The translations under genes were made by a program, and so were the position numbers. Below, in pieces: positions 8,408-14,837 of a stretch of 64,000 bases of DNA. Within the stretch, counting starts at the first letter, position 1; every line of letters starts with the position of its first letter. Origin of the DNA: Serratia rhizosphaerae (lineage in GTDB: Bacteria; Pseudomonadota; Gammaproteobacteria; Enterobacterales; Enterobacteriaceae); assembly GCF_009817885.1 (NCBI RefSeq), contig NZ_CP041764.1, positions 1,984,001 through 2,048,000 of the forward strand. Reading direction: 5' to 3'. The notes under the pieces were generated by a model, which saw only the letters and a list, made by a program, of their open reading frames with translations, was not told the origin of the DNA and ran no database searches.

Positions 8408-9013
8408 ATGAGCGCAACGCTGGTAGAACGTGCGCGCCGCTATGCCACCAAGGCGCATGCGGCCATCGATCAACGCCGTAAATACACCAATGATCCCTAT
8501 ATTGTGCATCCGCAGGCGGTGATGGAGCTGGTCCGCAGCGTTCCCCATACCGACGAAATGCTGGCGGCGGCCTGGCTGCACGACACGGTGGAAGACACGC
8601 CAACCACGCTGGCCGACCTGGAAAGCCGCTTTGGCCCGCAGGTGGCGGAACTGGTCGGCATGCTGACCAACGTCAGCACGCCCGGCAGCGGCAACCGTTA
8701 CCAGCGTAAGAATGACGACCGACGCCACAGCGCGCAGGCCTCACCGCAGGCAAAAACCATCAAGCTGGCGGATTTGATCGACAACACCCGCTCGCTGCTG
8801 ACCTACGACAGCCACTTCGCCCGCACCTATCTGATTGAAAAACAGCGCCTGCTGGAAGTGCTCACCGAAGGGGATCGCCAACTCTGGCAGCAGGCCCACC
8901 ATATCGTCGAACAGGGGCTGGCGGCGCTGCTGCTGCCTCCGCACAGCGTACCCGCCAGTTGGTTTGAGCATGCGCGTCAGCGCTACCGCGACAGTGAACG
9001 CGCATCCGCCTGA
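8408..9013 (+). CDS. HD-domain small alarmone hydrolase-like protein
   Basis: 201-residue single-domain protein of the RelA/SpoT HD-hydrolase type (MESH1-like), expected to cleave (p)ppGpp or a related pyrophosphorylated nucleotide in a metal-dependent way. Visible motifs: AHAAIDQRRKYTNDPYIVHP (residues ~18-37; HD box 1 with the YIVHP motif), AAWLHDTVEDT (HD plus ED dyad, ~58-68) and KLADLIDNTRSL (~122-133). No synthetase, TGS or ACT domain is present. The start at 8408 follows GGGAGGGAA. It is divergent from ohrR, so it may share a promoter region. Substrate is inferred from family only. Confidence 0.85.
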   Translation: MSATLVERARRYATKAHAAIDQRRKYTNDPYIVHPQAVMELVRSVPHTDEMLAAAWLHDTVEDTPTTLADLESRFGPQVAELVGMLTNVSTPGSGNRYQRKNDDRRHSAQASPQAKTIKLADLIDNTRSLLTYDSHFARTYLIEKQRLLEVLTEGDRQLWQQAHHIVEQGLAALLLPPHSVPASWFEHARQRYRDSERASA

Positions 9014-9167
9014 GCGCCGGACAACACCCGCCAATAGATAAGATTAACTAACTAAATAATCTACCACCAGGCGTGCGCTGCCGGCGGTGGCGGAGAAATA
9101 ACCGGGTGAAAACTCGGTATTTATATCCATACCCTGACGTAAAATAGCGTTATTTTCAGCCGTCTGT

Positions 9168-9185
9168 ATGTAAAATATTTTACAT
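9168..9185. promoter_or_regulatory. Perfect 18-bp palindrome upstream of the epimerase gene
   Basis: ATGTAAAATATTTTACAT is a perfect 18-bp palindrome inside the ~300-base A+T-rich gap 9014-9314, about 130 bases before the start of the epimerase gene; a partial half-site (CGTAAAATA) lies at 9138-9146. It looks like an operator for a dimeric regulator; the regulator is not identified. Nothing else in the gap is recognisable. Confidence 0.55.
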
Positions 9186-9314
9186 CAGCGCGTTACCTAT
9201 CCCTTCAGCGGTCTTACCAACAATAACCATCAGAATTATTAATATTATTCTGGACAAAAATACTTCATGGGATTATTACTGGACCAGCGTAATTTGCTTT
9301 AGGGATTAAAAGCC

Positions 9315-10064
9315 ATGACGTTGCGTAATGAGATAGGACGTATCCTGATTACCGGCGCCGGAGGCCGGGTGGCCACCGTCTATCGACGGGCTATCGCCGG
9401 ACGCCATGCGCTGCGGCTGGCGGAGCGCGATACCGCCCTCCTGACCGATATCGGCGCGCATGATGAAATCATCGCCTGCGACATCCGCGATCTGCAGGCC
9501 TGCCGCCGCGCCTGCGACGGCATCGACACCGTGCTGCACCTGGCCGCCGACCCCTCGCCCGACGCCGATTTTTGCGGCTCGCTCAAAGACAACAATATCC
9601 TCGGCACCTTTAATATCTTCCGCGCCGCCAAAGACGCCGGCTGCCGGCGCGTGGTGTTCGCCAGCAGCGCGCAGGCGGTGGAAGGCTATCCGCTGGATTA
9701 TCAGGTGCGGCCGGACGACGCGCCGCGACCGAAAAACCTGTACGGTGCCAGCAAGGCGTTCGGCGAAGGCATCGCCGCCTATTTTGCCTATCAGGAGGGA
9801 TTATCCGCGCTGTCGGTGCGTCTCGCCAACTTCTGCACGCTGGAGCCGGGCCAGCAGGTCAGCGCCCGCGATATGAGCGCCTTCCTCAGCCACCGCGACG
9901 CTGCCGACCTGCTGGACCGCTGTATTCGCGTCGATGGTGTGCATTATGCGGTAGTGCACGGCATCTCCGACAACCGCTACAAACGGCTGTCGCTGGAGGA
10001 AACCTCCCGCCTGCTGGATTATCACCCGCAGGATGATGCTTTCCGTTTATTGGGGTTTGTCTGA
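9315..10064 (+). CDS. NAD(P)-dependent epimerase/dehydratase family protein
   Basis: Extended short-chain dehydrogenase, 249 residues. A Rossmann nucleotide-binding motif ITGAGGRVA is at residues ~12-20, DIRDL at ~56, LHLAA at ~73 and the active-site YGASKAFGE (YxxxK) at ~143-151. It is closest in shape to the uronate-dehydrogenase / NAD-dependent sugar-phosphate dehydrogenase branch, shorter than GalE-type epimerases and lacking the long C-terminal substrate domain. Substrate unknown. It stands alone on the plus strand, 7 bases before the convergent phosphatase gene ends. Confidence 0.85.
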   Translation: MTLRNEIGRILITGAGGRVATVYRRAIAGRHALRLAERDTALLTDIGAHDEIIACDIRDLQACRRACDGIDTVLHLAADPSPDADFCGSLKDNNILGTFNIFRAAKDAGCRRVVFASSAQAVEGYPLDYQVRPDDAPRPKNLYGASKAFGEGIAAYFAYQEGLSALSVRLANFCTLEPGQQVSARDMSAFLSHRDAADLLDRCIRVDGVHYAVVHGISDNRYKRLSLEETSRLLDYHPQDDAFRLLGFV

Positions 10065-10071
10065 GCGTTGC

Positions 10072-10695
10072 TCAGATCGGCGAGCGGCGCAACGCGCGTA
10101 AATGGCTGGCGATGCCCCAGTGCTGCAGCGTCAGCCCCTGACTGCCGGCTTCAACAATCGAATAGCTGCCGCTCAGATGGCCGTACTTGCTGGTTTCTTC
10201 TTTGGGGTTGGCGCCCTGTAACTGCCAGATCAGCGCCTGAATGGCATGGCCGTGCGTCACCACCCCGGCGGTGCCGCAGGAGCCGGCGGGGAAACTGCGG
10301 AAAAAAGACATCAGCCGCTGTACCACCTGCAGCGCCGACTCGCCCTGCGGCGCAGTCGCCGTCGGTTCGCCGGCAAAAATACGGGCGAAACCGCTTGGGT
10401 CGCTGGAGATGGCCTGATGGTAGGATTGGCCCTGATAACAGCCGAAATGTTGTTCATAGAGGCGCTCATCGCTGCGCACAACGCACTTGCAGTGCGCCGC
10501 CAGCGCCTGCGCGGTGGTCATTGCCCGGCCGGAAGGAGAACTGAAAATCTGCGTCAGCGTGGTGTCTTTCAGCGCCGCCATCAGTGCTGCGATCTGGCGA
10601 TAGCCATCGGCCGTCACCGGGCTGTCATGCTGTCCCTGAATGATCCCTTCGCGACTTCCCTGTGATTCTGCATGCCTGATGACGATAAAGCGCAT
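10072..10695 (-). CDS. Histidine phosphatase family protein
   Basis: Phosphoglycerate-mutase-like phosphatase of 207 residues. The catalytic RHxE motif is RHAESQGSREG (residues 7-17; Ala replaces the usual Gly), the second arginine is in SSPSGRAMTTAQ (~52-63), the acid is in the YEQHFGCYQGQ region (~85; E of the family's R-x-x-E-x-x-x-G-x-x-x-G motif), and the second histidine is in VTHGHAIQAL (~145). All catalytic residues appear present. It is transcribed alone, convergent with the epimerase gene. Substrate not predictable. Confidence 0.88.
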   Translation of the reverse strand: MRFIVIRHAESQGSREGIIQGQHDSPVTADGYRQIAALMAALKDTTLTQIFSSPSGRAMTTAQALAAHCKCVVRSDERLYEQHFGCYQGQSYHQAISSDPSGFARIFAGEPTATAPQGESALQVVQRLMSFFRSFPAGSCGTAGVVTHGHAIQALIWQLQGANPKEETSKYGHLSGSYSIVEAGSQGLTLQHWGIASHLRALRRSPI

Positions 10696-10814
10696 AGCTC
10701 CCCCTCCGTGATGAAGGTTAACTATAGTTCATCGTGATAAAAGTGCTGGCTCACATATCACCAAATGTTTTACAAGCGGTAAATCACGGCAACGGCCGCT
10801 ATCACGTTATCAGG

Positions 10815-11423
10815 CTACTGATAAATATGGCGTTCCATCACCGTCATGGTGAACACCAGCACATCCGCGCCCTGATTGCGGTAGGCGTGCGGCACATCGG
10901 TTTTGGCGACGGCGGAGCTGCCCGCCGGCACCGTCAGCGACACATCGCCGACCTGCACAGTCAGACTACCGCTTTCAACATGCAGCAGTTCCGTGGTGCC
11001 TGCCGGATGCCCCTCTGAGGCAAAATCTTCACCGGGCTGCATGTCCCAGCGCCAAAGCTCCAGCATATCCGGGCCGCTGGTGCCGGCCAGCAGCCGGGCG
11101 CTGCCGCCCTGCGGTCCGTGCCACAGCGTGGGAATGTCCTGCTGTGAGATCAGGTGCGCCTGCGGTTTACTGGCGACATCGACAATATCGGCGACGGACA
11201 GCCCCATCGCGGCGGCGATTTTGCACAAAATGGCGATGCTGGGGTTAGCCTGCGCTTTCTCCACCTCCACCAGCATGCCTTTGCTGATGCCGGCGCGGCG
11301 CGACAGTTCGTCGAGCGACAGCTTCTGCTGACGGCGAAACTCCCGGATACGCCCGGCGACGGCGGCGCTTACCGAGACGACATCGGCCCCCGCTTCGGTC
11401 GTTTTATTGACTTTTTTGGTCAT
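10815..11423 (-). CDS. XRE-family regulator with C-terminal cupin domain
   Basis: 202-residue transcriptional regulator. The helix-turn-helix lies at residues ~25-80 (LSLDELSRRAGISKGMLVEVE; Q-x-SL-x-ELS-type), followed by a small cupin at ~110-195 (HPAGTTELLHVESGSLTV, VPAGSSAVAKTDVPHAYRNQG). Architecture is that of PuuR/SutR-type sensors whose cupin binds a small ligand. It is divergent from the B3/4-domain gene with only 43 bases between the starts, so the two are probably co-regulated by this protein. Confidence 0.9.
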   Translation of the reverse strand: MTKKVNKTTEAGADVVSVSAAVAGRIREFRRQQKLSLDELSRRAGISKGMLVEVEKAQANPSIAILCKIAAAMGLSVADIVDVASKPQAHLISQQDIPTLWHGPQGGSARLLAGTSGPDMLELWRWDMQPGEDFASEGHPAGTTELLHVESGSLTVQVGDVSLTVPAGSSAVAKTDVPHAYRNQGADVLVFTMTVMERHIYQ

Positions 11424-11466
11424 TGGTCGCTAGTATGCAATAAATTGGTCATTACAGGATTATTCT

Positions 11467-12159
11467 ATGCCTAGCGTCACCCCGTCAATCGATCCGCAGA
11501 TTACCCGCCTTGCGCCAGCCTTCCGGGCGCTGAGCATTCTGGTGGAACCCGCGCCGGTACGCCACCCTGACGTCGGGGAAACCGCGCTGCAGCAGGCCTG
11601 CCAGGCGGTGATGGCCGGCGAGCCGACGTGGGCGGACGCGCATCTGGCGGCCTGGGATAACGTGTTCAAGGCATTCGGCGCCAAACCCAAACGCACCCCC
11701 TGTTCGGCACTGGCGCTGCGCAAACGCGTACAGCGCGACGGCATGATGCCCGCCATCGACCCGGTGGTGGATCTCTACAACGCGGTCAGCCTGCGCTATG
11801 CGGTGCCGGTCGGCGGCGAGAACCTGGCCGCCTACGCCGGTCAGCCGCGGCTGGTCATCGCCGACGGCACAGAGCTGTTCGACACCATCAAAGAGGGGCA
11901 GCCGGCCCACGAAGCGCCGGAAGCGGGGGAAGTGGTATGGCGTGATGATACCGGCGTCACCTGCCGGCGCTGGAACTGGCGTCAGGGCGTCAGAACCCGC
12001 CTGAGCGTGGAAAGCCCGCTGATGTGGTTTATCCTCGAAAGCCTGCCGGAGATGCCGCTCGAGGCGCTGCAGCAGGCCGGCGACGCGCTGATCCAGGGGC
12101 TGGAGGCGATGATGCCCGGCGCGGCAGTCCAGCGGCAGTTGATCGGGCCGGGAGCGTAG
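11467..12159 (+). CDS. B3/B4 tRNA-binding domain protein
   Basis: 230-residue stand-alone version of the B3/B4 domain found in the beta subunit of phenylalanyl-tRNA synthetase, where it carries editing activity. The segment PSALALRKRV-like (PCSALALRKRVQRDG, residues ~79-93) followed by PAIDPVVDLYNAVSLRY (~96-112) and the GQPRLVIADGTELF region is characteristic. Free-standing proteins may deacylate mischarged tRNA or edit free amino acids; no function is proven here. Divergent partner of the XRE-cupin gene, a pairing often seen in proteobacteria. Confidence 0.85.
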   Translation: MPSVTPSIDPQITRLAPAFRALSILVEPAPVRHPDVGETALQQACQAVMAGEPTWADAHLAAWDNVFKAFGAKPKRTPCSALALRKRVQRDGMMPAIDPVVDLYNAVSLRYAVPVGGENLAAYAGQPRLVIADGTELFDTIKEGQPAHEAPEAGEVVWRDDTGVTCRRWNWRQGVRTRLSVESPLMWFILESLPEMPLEALQQAGDALIQGLEAMMPGAAVQRQLIGPGA

Positions 12160-12231
12160 TCAGGAATCCCCTCTCTGGCGCTGCTACACTTTTGTGGCGC
12201 CGAGATATTTTTCAATGAGAGGGAACGCCGC

Positions 12232-12834
12232 ATGCCTTACCGACAATCAGCCAACAGTAATAAATTGTTCGGGAAACTGGCCGGAGTGCTGCTCGGCATC
12301 GCCGCCTGCCTGCCGGCCTTTTCCAACGCCGCCCCGATAGCGCTGACGCCGGACAGACAAGACGCCTTTCGCTCCGCGTTTTATCAGGCCTATAGCGACA
12401 GCATGGAAAAAGGCGGTTGGACCAACGTCATCAAGGAAGGGCGAAAACCCAAATTACACATCGTCGATTGCGCCAACGATCTGTGCGTGGTCAATCTGAT
12501 TGTCGACGCCGGGTTTGATGAACAGCCTTATCTGGTGCGCATCGGGGCCAACGAGACGTTCTCAGGCATGACGGCCGTGCGCTATTACGGCAGGACGCTC
12601 GGCAAGGCCGCTTTCGTCACGGTTAACAACCGGCCTGCGATTTATGTCACCTCCAAAACGCATATGGGCACCCAGGCCGAGCAGCTGTTTGCCGTTGACG
12701 GCGAAAAAGTCGGCAAGATGCTGGCGCTGCGTACTTTCTCCGGGGGAAAAACCGAAAGCGAGCAAGGCGATCGGCACGCCTTGCAGCGGGCGGCCACGTT
12801 GAGCCGGCAAACTGTGCCGCCGGTGGTTTTTTGA
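12232..12834 (+). CDS. Secreted protein of unknown function
   Basis: 200 residues, not recognised. Residues 1-33 form a signal peptide (basic start, hydrophobic GVLLGIAACLPAF, cleavage after SNA). The mature part has two cysteines in VDCANDLCVVN (~residues 76-86), which probably form a short disulphide loop. The start at 12232 follows GAGAGGGAAC. The last ~15-20 residues read into sequence whose other strand is a decayed cdiA fragment, so the original C-terminus may have been lost when the CDI remnants arrived. A periplasmic or outer-membrane-facing role is inferred only from the signal. Confidence 0.6.
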   Translation: MPYRQSANSNKLFGKLAGVLLGIAACLPAFSNAAPIALTPDRQDAFRSAFYQAYSDSMEKGGWTNVIKEGRKPKLHIVDCANDLCVVNLIVDAGFDEQPYLVRIGANETFSGMTAVRYYGRTLGKAAFVTVNNRPAIYVTSKTHMGTQAEQLFAVDGEKVGKMLALRTFSGGKTESEQGDRHALQRAATLSRQTVPPVVF

Positions 12835-12874
12835 TGTCGCAGTAAGGATAACGCGCTGGCCGACGCTGCCCTCT

Positions 12875-12978
12875 TGCTGCTGTTTTTACCAGTCAGGAAC
12901 TCGTTGTTCTTCGCTGACACCAGGTTCACATCCCGCGCCGCTTCCAGACTGACGTCCTTGCCCGCCTGCAGCTGGCTG
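12875..12978 (-). pseudogene. cdiA/haemagglutinin-repeat remnant left of the IS
   Basis: The minus strand encodes LQAGKDVSLEAARDVNLVSA then KNNEFLTGKNSSK, the consensus of a FHA-2/haemagglutinin repeat (AGkDVsLeAardvnL...GkNsSkg) as found in CdiA. Reading then degenerates. It directly abuts the IS end. In intact CdiA such a repeat lies upstream of the block found to the right of the IS, so the order here is wrong for a simple IS insertion into one gene. The two flanks therefore derive from different or rearranged cdiA fragments. Confidence 0.75.
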
Positions 12979-13056
12979 TGTAAGCATCCCTGCAAAACGA
13001 ACCATTCACTTTTAGAGATCTTCCGACATACTGATTATGTCCCTGAGGAGATCACC

Positions 13057-13323
13057 ATGCGTAAAGCCCGATTTACCGAGCACCAGATCATCACTGTTCT
13101 GAAGTCTGTTGAAGCCGGACGTACCGTCAAAGATGTCTGCCGCGAAGCGGGAATATCTGAGGCTTCGTACTATAACTGGAAAGCGAAGTATGGCGGCATG
13201 GAAGCCTCTGATATCAAAAAGATGAAGGATCTTGAGGACGAAAACCGCCGTCTCAAACAGATGTTTGCCGACCTGAGTCTGGAAAATCGCGCGTTAAAAG
13301 ACGTCATTGAAAAAAAGCTTTAA
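13057..13323 (+). CDS. IS3-family transposase OrfA
   Basis: 88 residues, with an HTH_Tnp_1 domain (MRKARFTEHQIITVLKSVEA; VCREAGISEASYYNWKAKYGG) and a C-terminal leucine-zipper-like helix (DLEDENRRLKQMFADLSLEN). The start at 13057 follows GAGGAG. It ends IEKKL; the A7G run at 13310-13317 just before the stop is a typical programmed -1 frameshift site that fuses OrfA to OrfB in this family, and OrfB is indeed in the -1 frame. Confidence 0.92.
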   Translation: MRKARFTEHQIITVLKSVEAGRTVKDVCREAGISEASYYNWKAKYGGMEASDIKKMKDLEDENRRLKQMFADLSLENRALKDVIEKKL

Positions 13324-14145
13324 AACCAGCGATAAAGCGTGAGCTCGTCAGCTATGTGAAAGAGATGTTTTCGATGAGCGTACGCCAGGCATGCAGGACG
13401 TTATCGCTGAGCAGGACGGTGTATTTTTACCAGCCCGATACCCGGCGCGATGAGCCGGTGATCCAGGCGCTGACTGAACTGGCGGAGCGCTATCCGCGAT
13501 ACGGCTTTAAGAAGCTGTTCCAGTTGCTGCGCAGGCAGGGCAACAGGTGGAACCATAAACGCGTTCACCGGATTTACTGCCTGCTGAAACTGAATTTTCG
13601 CCGTAAGGGAAAGCAACGTCTGCCGGTGCGCAATCCGGCTCCTCTGGCGACGCCGGAAGCACTTAACCAGAGCTGGTCGATAGATTTTATGCATGATGCG
13701 CTGGTGTGTGGCAGACGCTTCCGGACCTTCAATGTGGTGGATGATTTTAACCGTGAAGCGCTGGCGATAGAAATTGACCTGAATATCCCGGCGCAACGCG
13801 TCGTGAGAGTGCTGGACAGGATAGTGGCAAACCGCGGCTATCCGGCCAGAACTGGTCTCACTGGCACTGGCGCAATGGGCCGAAGAACATGGTGTGTTGC
13901 TGGAATTCATCAAGCCGGGAAAGCCGACGCAGAATGCGTTTATCGAGCGTTTTAACCGGACATACCGGACAGAGATACTGGATTTTTATCTGTTCAGAAC
14001 CCTGAATGAAGCGCGGGAAATTACGGAGTGCTGGCTGGCTGAATATAACAGCGAGCGGCCTCATGAATCCCTGAACAACCTGACGCCAGAAGAGTACCGG
14101 TTGATGGCTGAAAAACCGGAAATCTCAAAAAGTGCCTGGAACTAA
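13319..14145 (+). pseudogene. IS3-family transposase OrfB, frameshifted
   Basis: Integrase-core (DDE) transposase in two frames. The first, to about 13845, has the HTH_21 region (RYGFKKLFQLLRRQGNRWNHKRVHRIY) and the first catalytic Asp (WSIDFMHDAL). The second, from about 13846 to 14145, has the catalytic Glu (NAFIERFNRTYR). At about 13845 the sequence jumps from ANRGYP directly to ELVSLALAQWAEEHG. The family's K-x-R-x-DNGPE segment with the second Asp is missing, consistent with a 23-base deletion (which also explains the frame change). The protein cannot be active. Confidence 0.88.
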
Positions 14146-14161
14146 AACCGGTGTGCTTACA

Positions 14162-14337
14162 GTAATTGCTGTGCAGTTTGTCGCGGCTGGCGCTCAGGTT
14201 CGCTGAACCACTGCCCGCACCGATCGGCACGCTCACCCCGCCGCTGACGCTGGTCTGCTTCGCGTCATAGCGATCGCTGTCCTGCTGGCTCTGCAACGTC
14301 AGGTTGCGCCCGACCTCCGCGCTCACCTGCGCGCCCC
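14162..14337 (-). pseudogene. cdiA fragment right of the IS
   Basis: Nearly identical to part of the intact cdiA (plus-strand positions about 19198-19385), encoding on the minus strand the segment GRNLTLQSQQDSDRYDAKQT through SASRDKLHSNY. It is a third, truncated copy of the block that is also duplicated in the orphan module at 15645-16871. The IS cuts it at the SNY codons; on the other side it joins a plus-strand gene fragment. Confidence 0.88.
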
Positions 14338-14507
14338 AGCAACGGCAAGATTTGGGAGCGGATTGGGTACGGGAGAACGGCCAACTGATCATCGGTAGCG
14401 ACTGGCTCACCGCATCCGGCATTACCAGCGCGGAACAACTGGAACTCACCGCCGCACCCGGTGTGATCCGGTTGCAGCAGCGGGAAGTGGGAGATTTTAG
14501 GGCATAA
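14338..14507 (+). pseudogene. 3' fragment of an unidentified plus-strand gene (SymE/AbrB-like?)
   Basis: An open frame to the stop at 14507 encodes about 55 residues without its own start: ADWVRENGQLIIGSDWL, TASGITSAEQLELTAAPG and VIRLQQREVGDF in sequence. The pattern (I-x-x-x-x-WL-x-x-x-G-x-x-x-x-x-x-L-x-x-x-G-x-I) recalls the C-terminus of SymE/AbrB-fold proteins, which often occur near CDI and Rhs loci, but I cannot confirm that. Its last ~60 bases are repeated at 16866-16928. Probably the tail of a gene that stood downstream of the ancestral CDI locus. Confidence 0.5.
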
Positions 14508-14515
14508 CAGCAAAG

Positions 14516-14537
14516 ATCCCGGCCAATTGGCCGGGAT
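14516..14537. terminator. Palindromic terminator (copy 1)
   Basis: A perfect 22-bp palindrome between two convergent reading frames (the plus-strand fragment and the orphan immunity gene), only 3 bases from the orphan immunity stop codon. It should form a GC-rich hairpin on either transcript. A near-identical copy lies at 16937-16958 after the second immunity gene. Confidence 0.7.
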
Positions 14538-14540
14538 TAC

Positions 14541-14837
14541 TTAATACTCAGAATGGTAAATAATATTATAACTATCCCCAAGCTCTTCCTGAAGAAGAAG
14601 AGCCAGTTTATAACCATCATCAATAAATTGTTTTTCTTCCCTTTCATTTTTGAAACCAGACGACATCGGATCATCCATATTAAGTATGGCATCATACCGC
14701 TCAGCCCATTTCCTGAGATTGTGTTTTAACTCCGATGATATCGGCAGCTCTTCAGGAGATATATCACCCAAGTCTTCCGGAGTTGTTCCCCATAATGGGT
14801 GACAATGATAATCAGCCATCAATTTTATTGTCTTCAC
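14541..14837 (-). CDS. Orphan CDI immunity protein
   Basis: 98-residue acidic protein, starting MKTIKLMADYHCHPLWG. Its ATG overlaps the stop of the orphan cdiA-CT by 4 bases (ATGA), the standard toxin-immunity coupling. The sequence has many Asp/Glu (DLGDISPEELPI, EELGDSYN), as expected for a protein that caps a basic nuclease. I infer from position that it neutralises the toxin domain at the end of 14834-16921. Base composition is A/T-richer than that of the housekeeping genes, typical of exchanged CDI cassettes. Confidence 0.8.
   Translation of the reverse strand: MKTIKLMADYHCHPLWGTTPEDLGDISPEELPISSELKHNLRKWAERYDAILNMDDPMSSGFKNEREEKQFIDDGYKLALLLQEELGDSYNIIYHSEY

Larger units (their letters stand above)
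12979..14161 (+). mobile_element. IS3-family insertion sequence (defective)
   Basis: About 1.18 kb with ends TGTAAGCA (12979) and its inverse TGCTTACA (14161), containing orfA and orfB of the IS3 family (IS407/ISEhe3-like proteins by memory of the sequence). No target-site duplication is visible next to these ends. Both flanks are cdiA-derived but not contiguous parts of a cdiA gene, implying a deletion or rearrangement after insertion. orfB is broken, so the copy cannot move by itself. Confidence 0.85.

Noticed and set aside
12974..14165. Target-site duplication of the IS
   Set aside because: Bases next to the two inverted ends (GGCTG on the left, GTAAT on the right) do not match.
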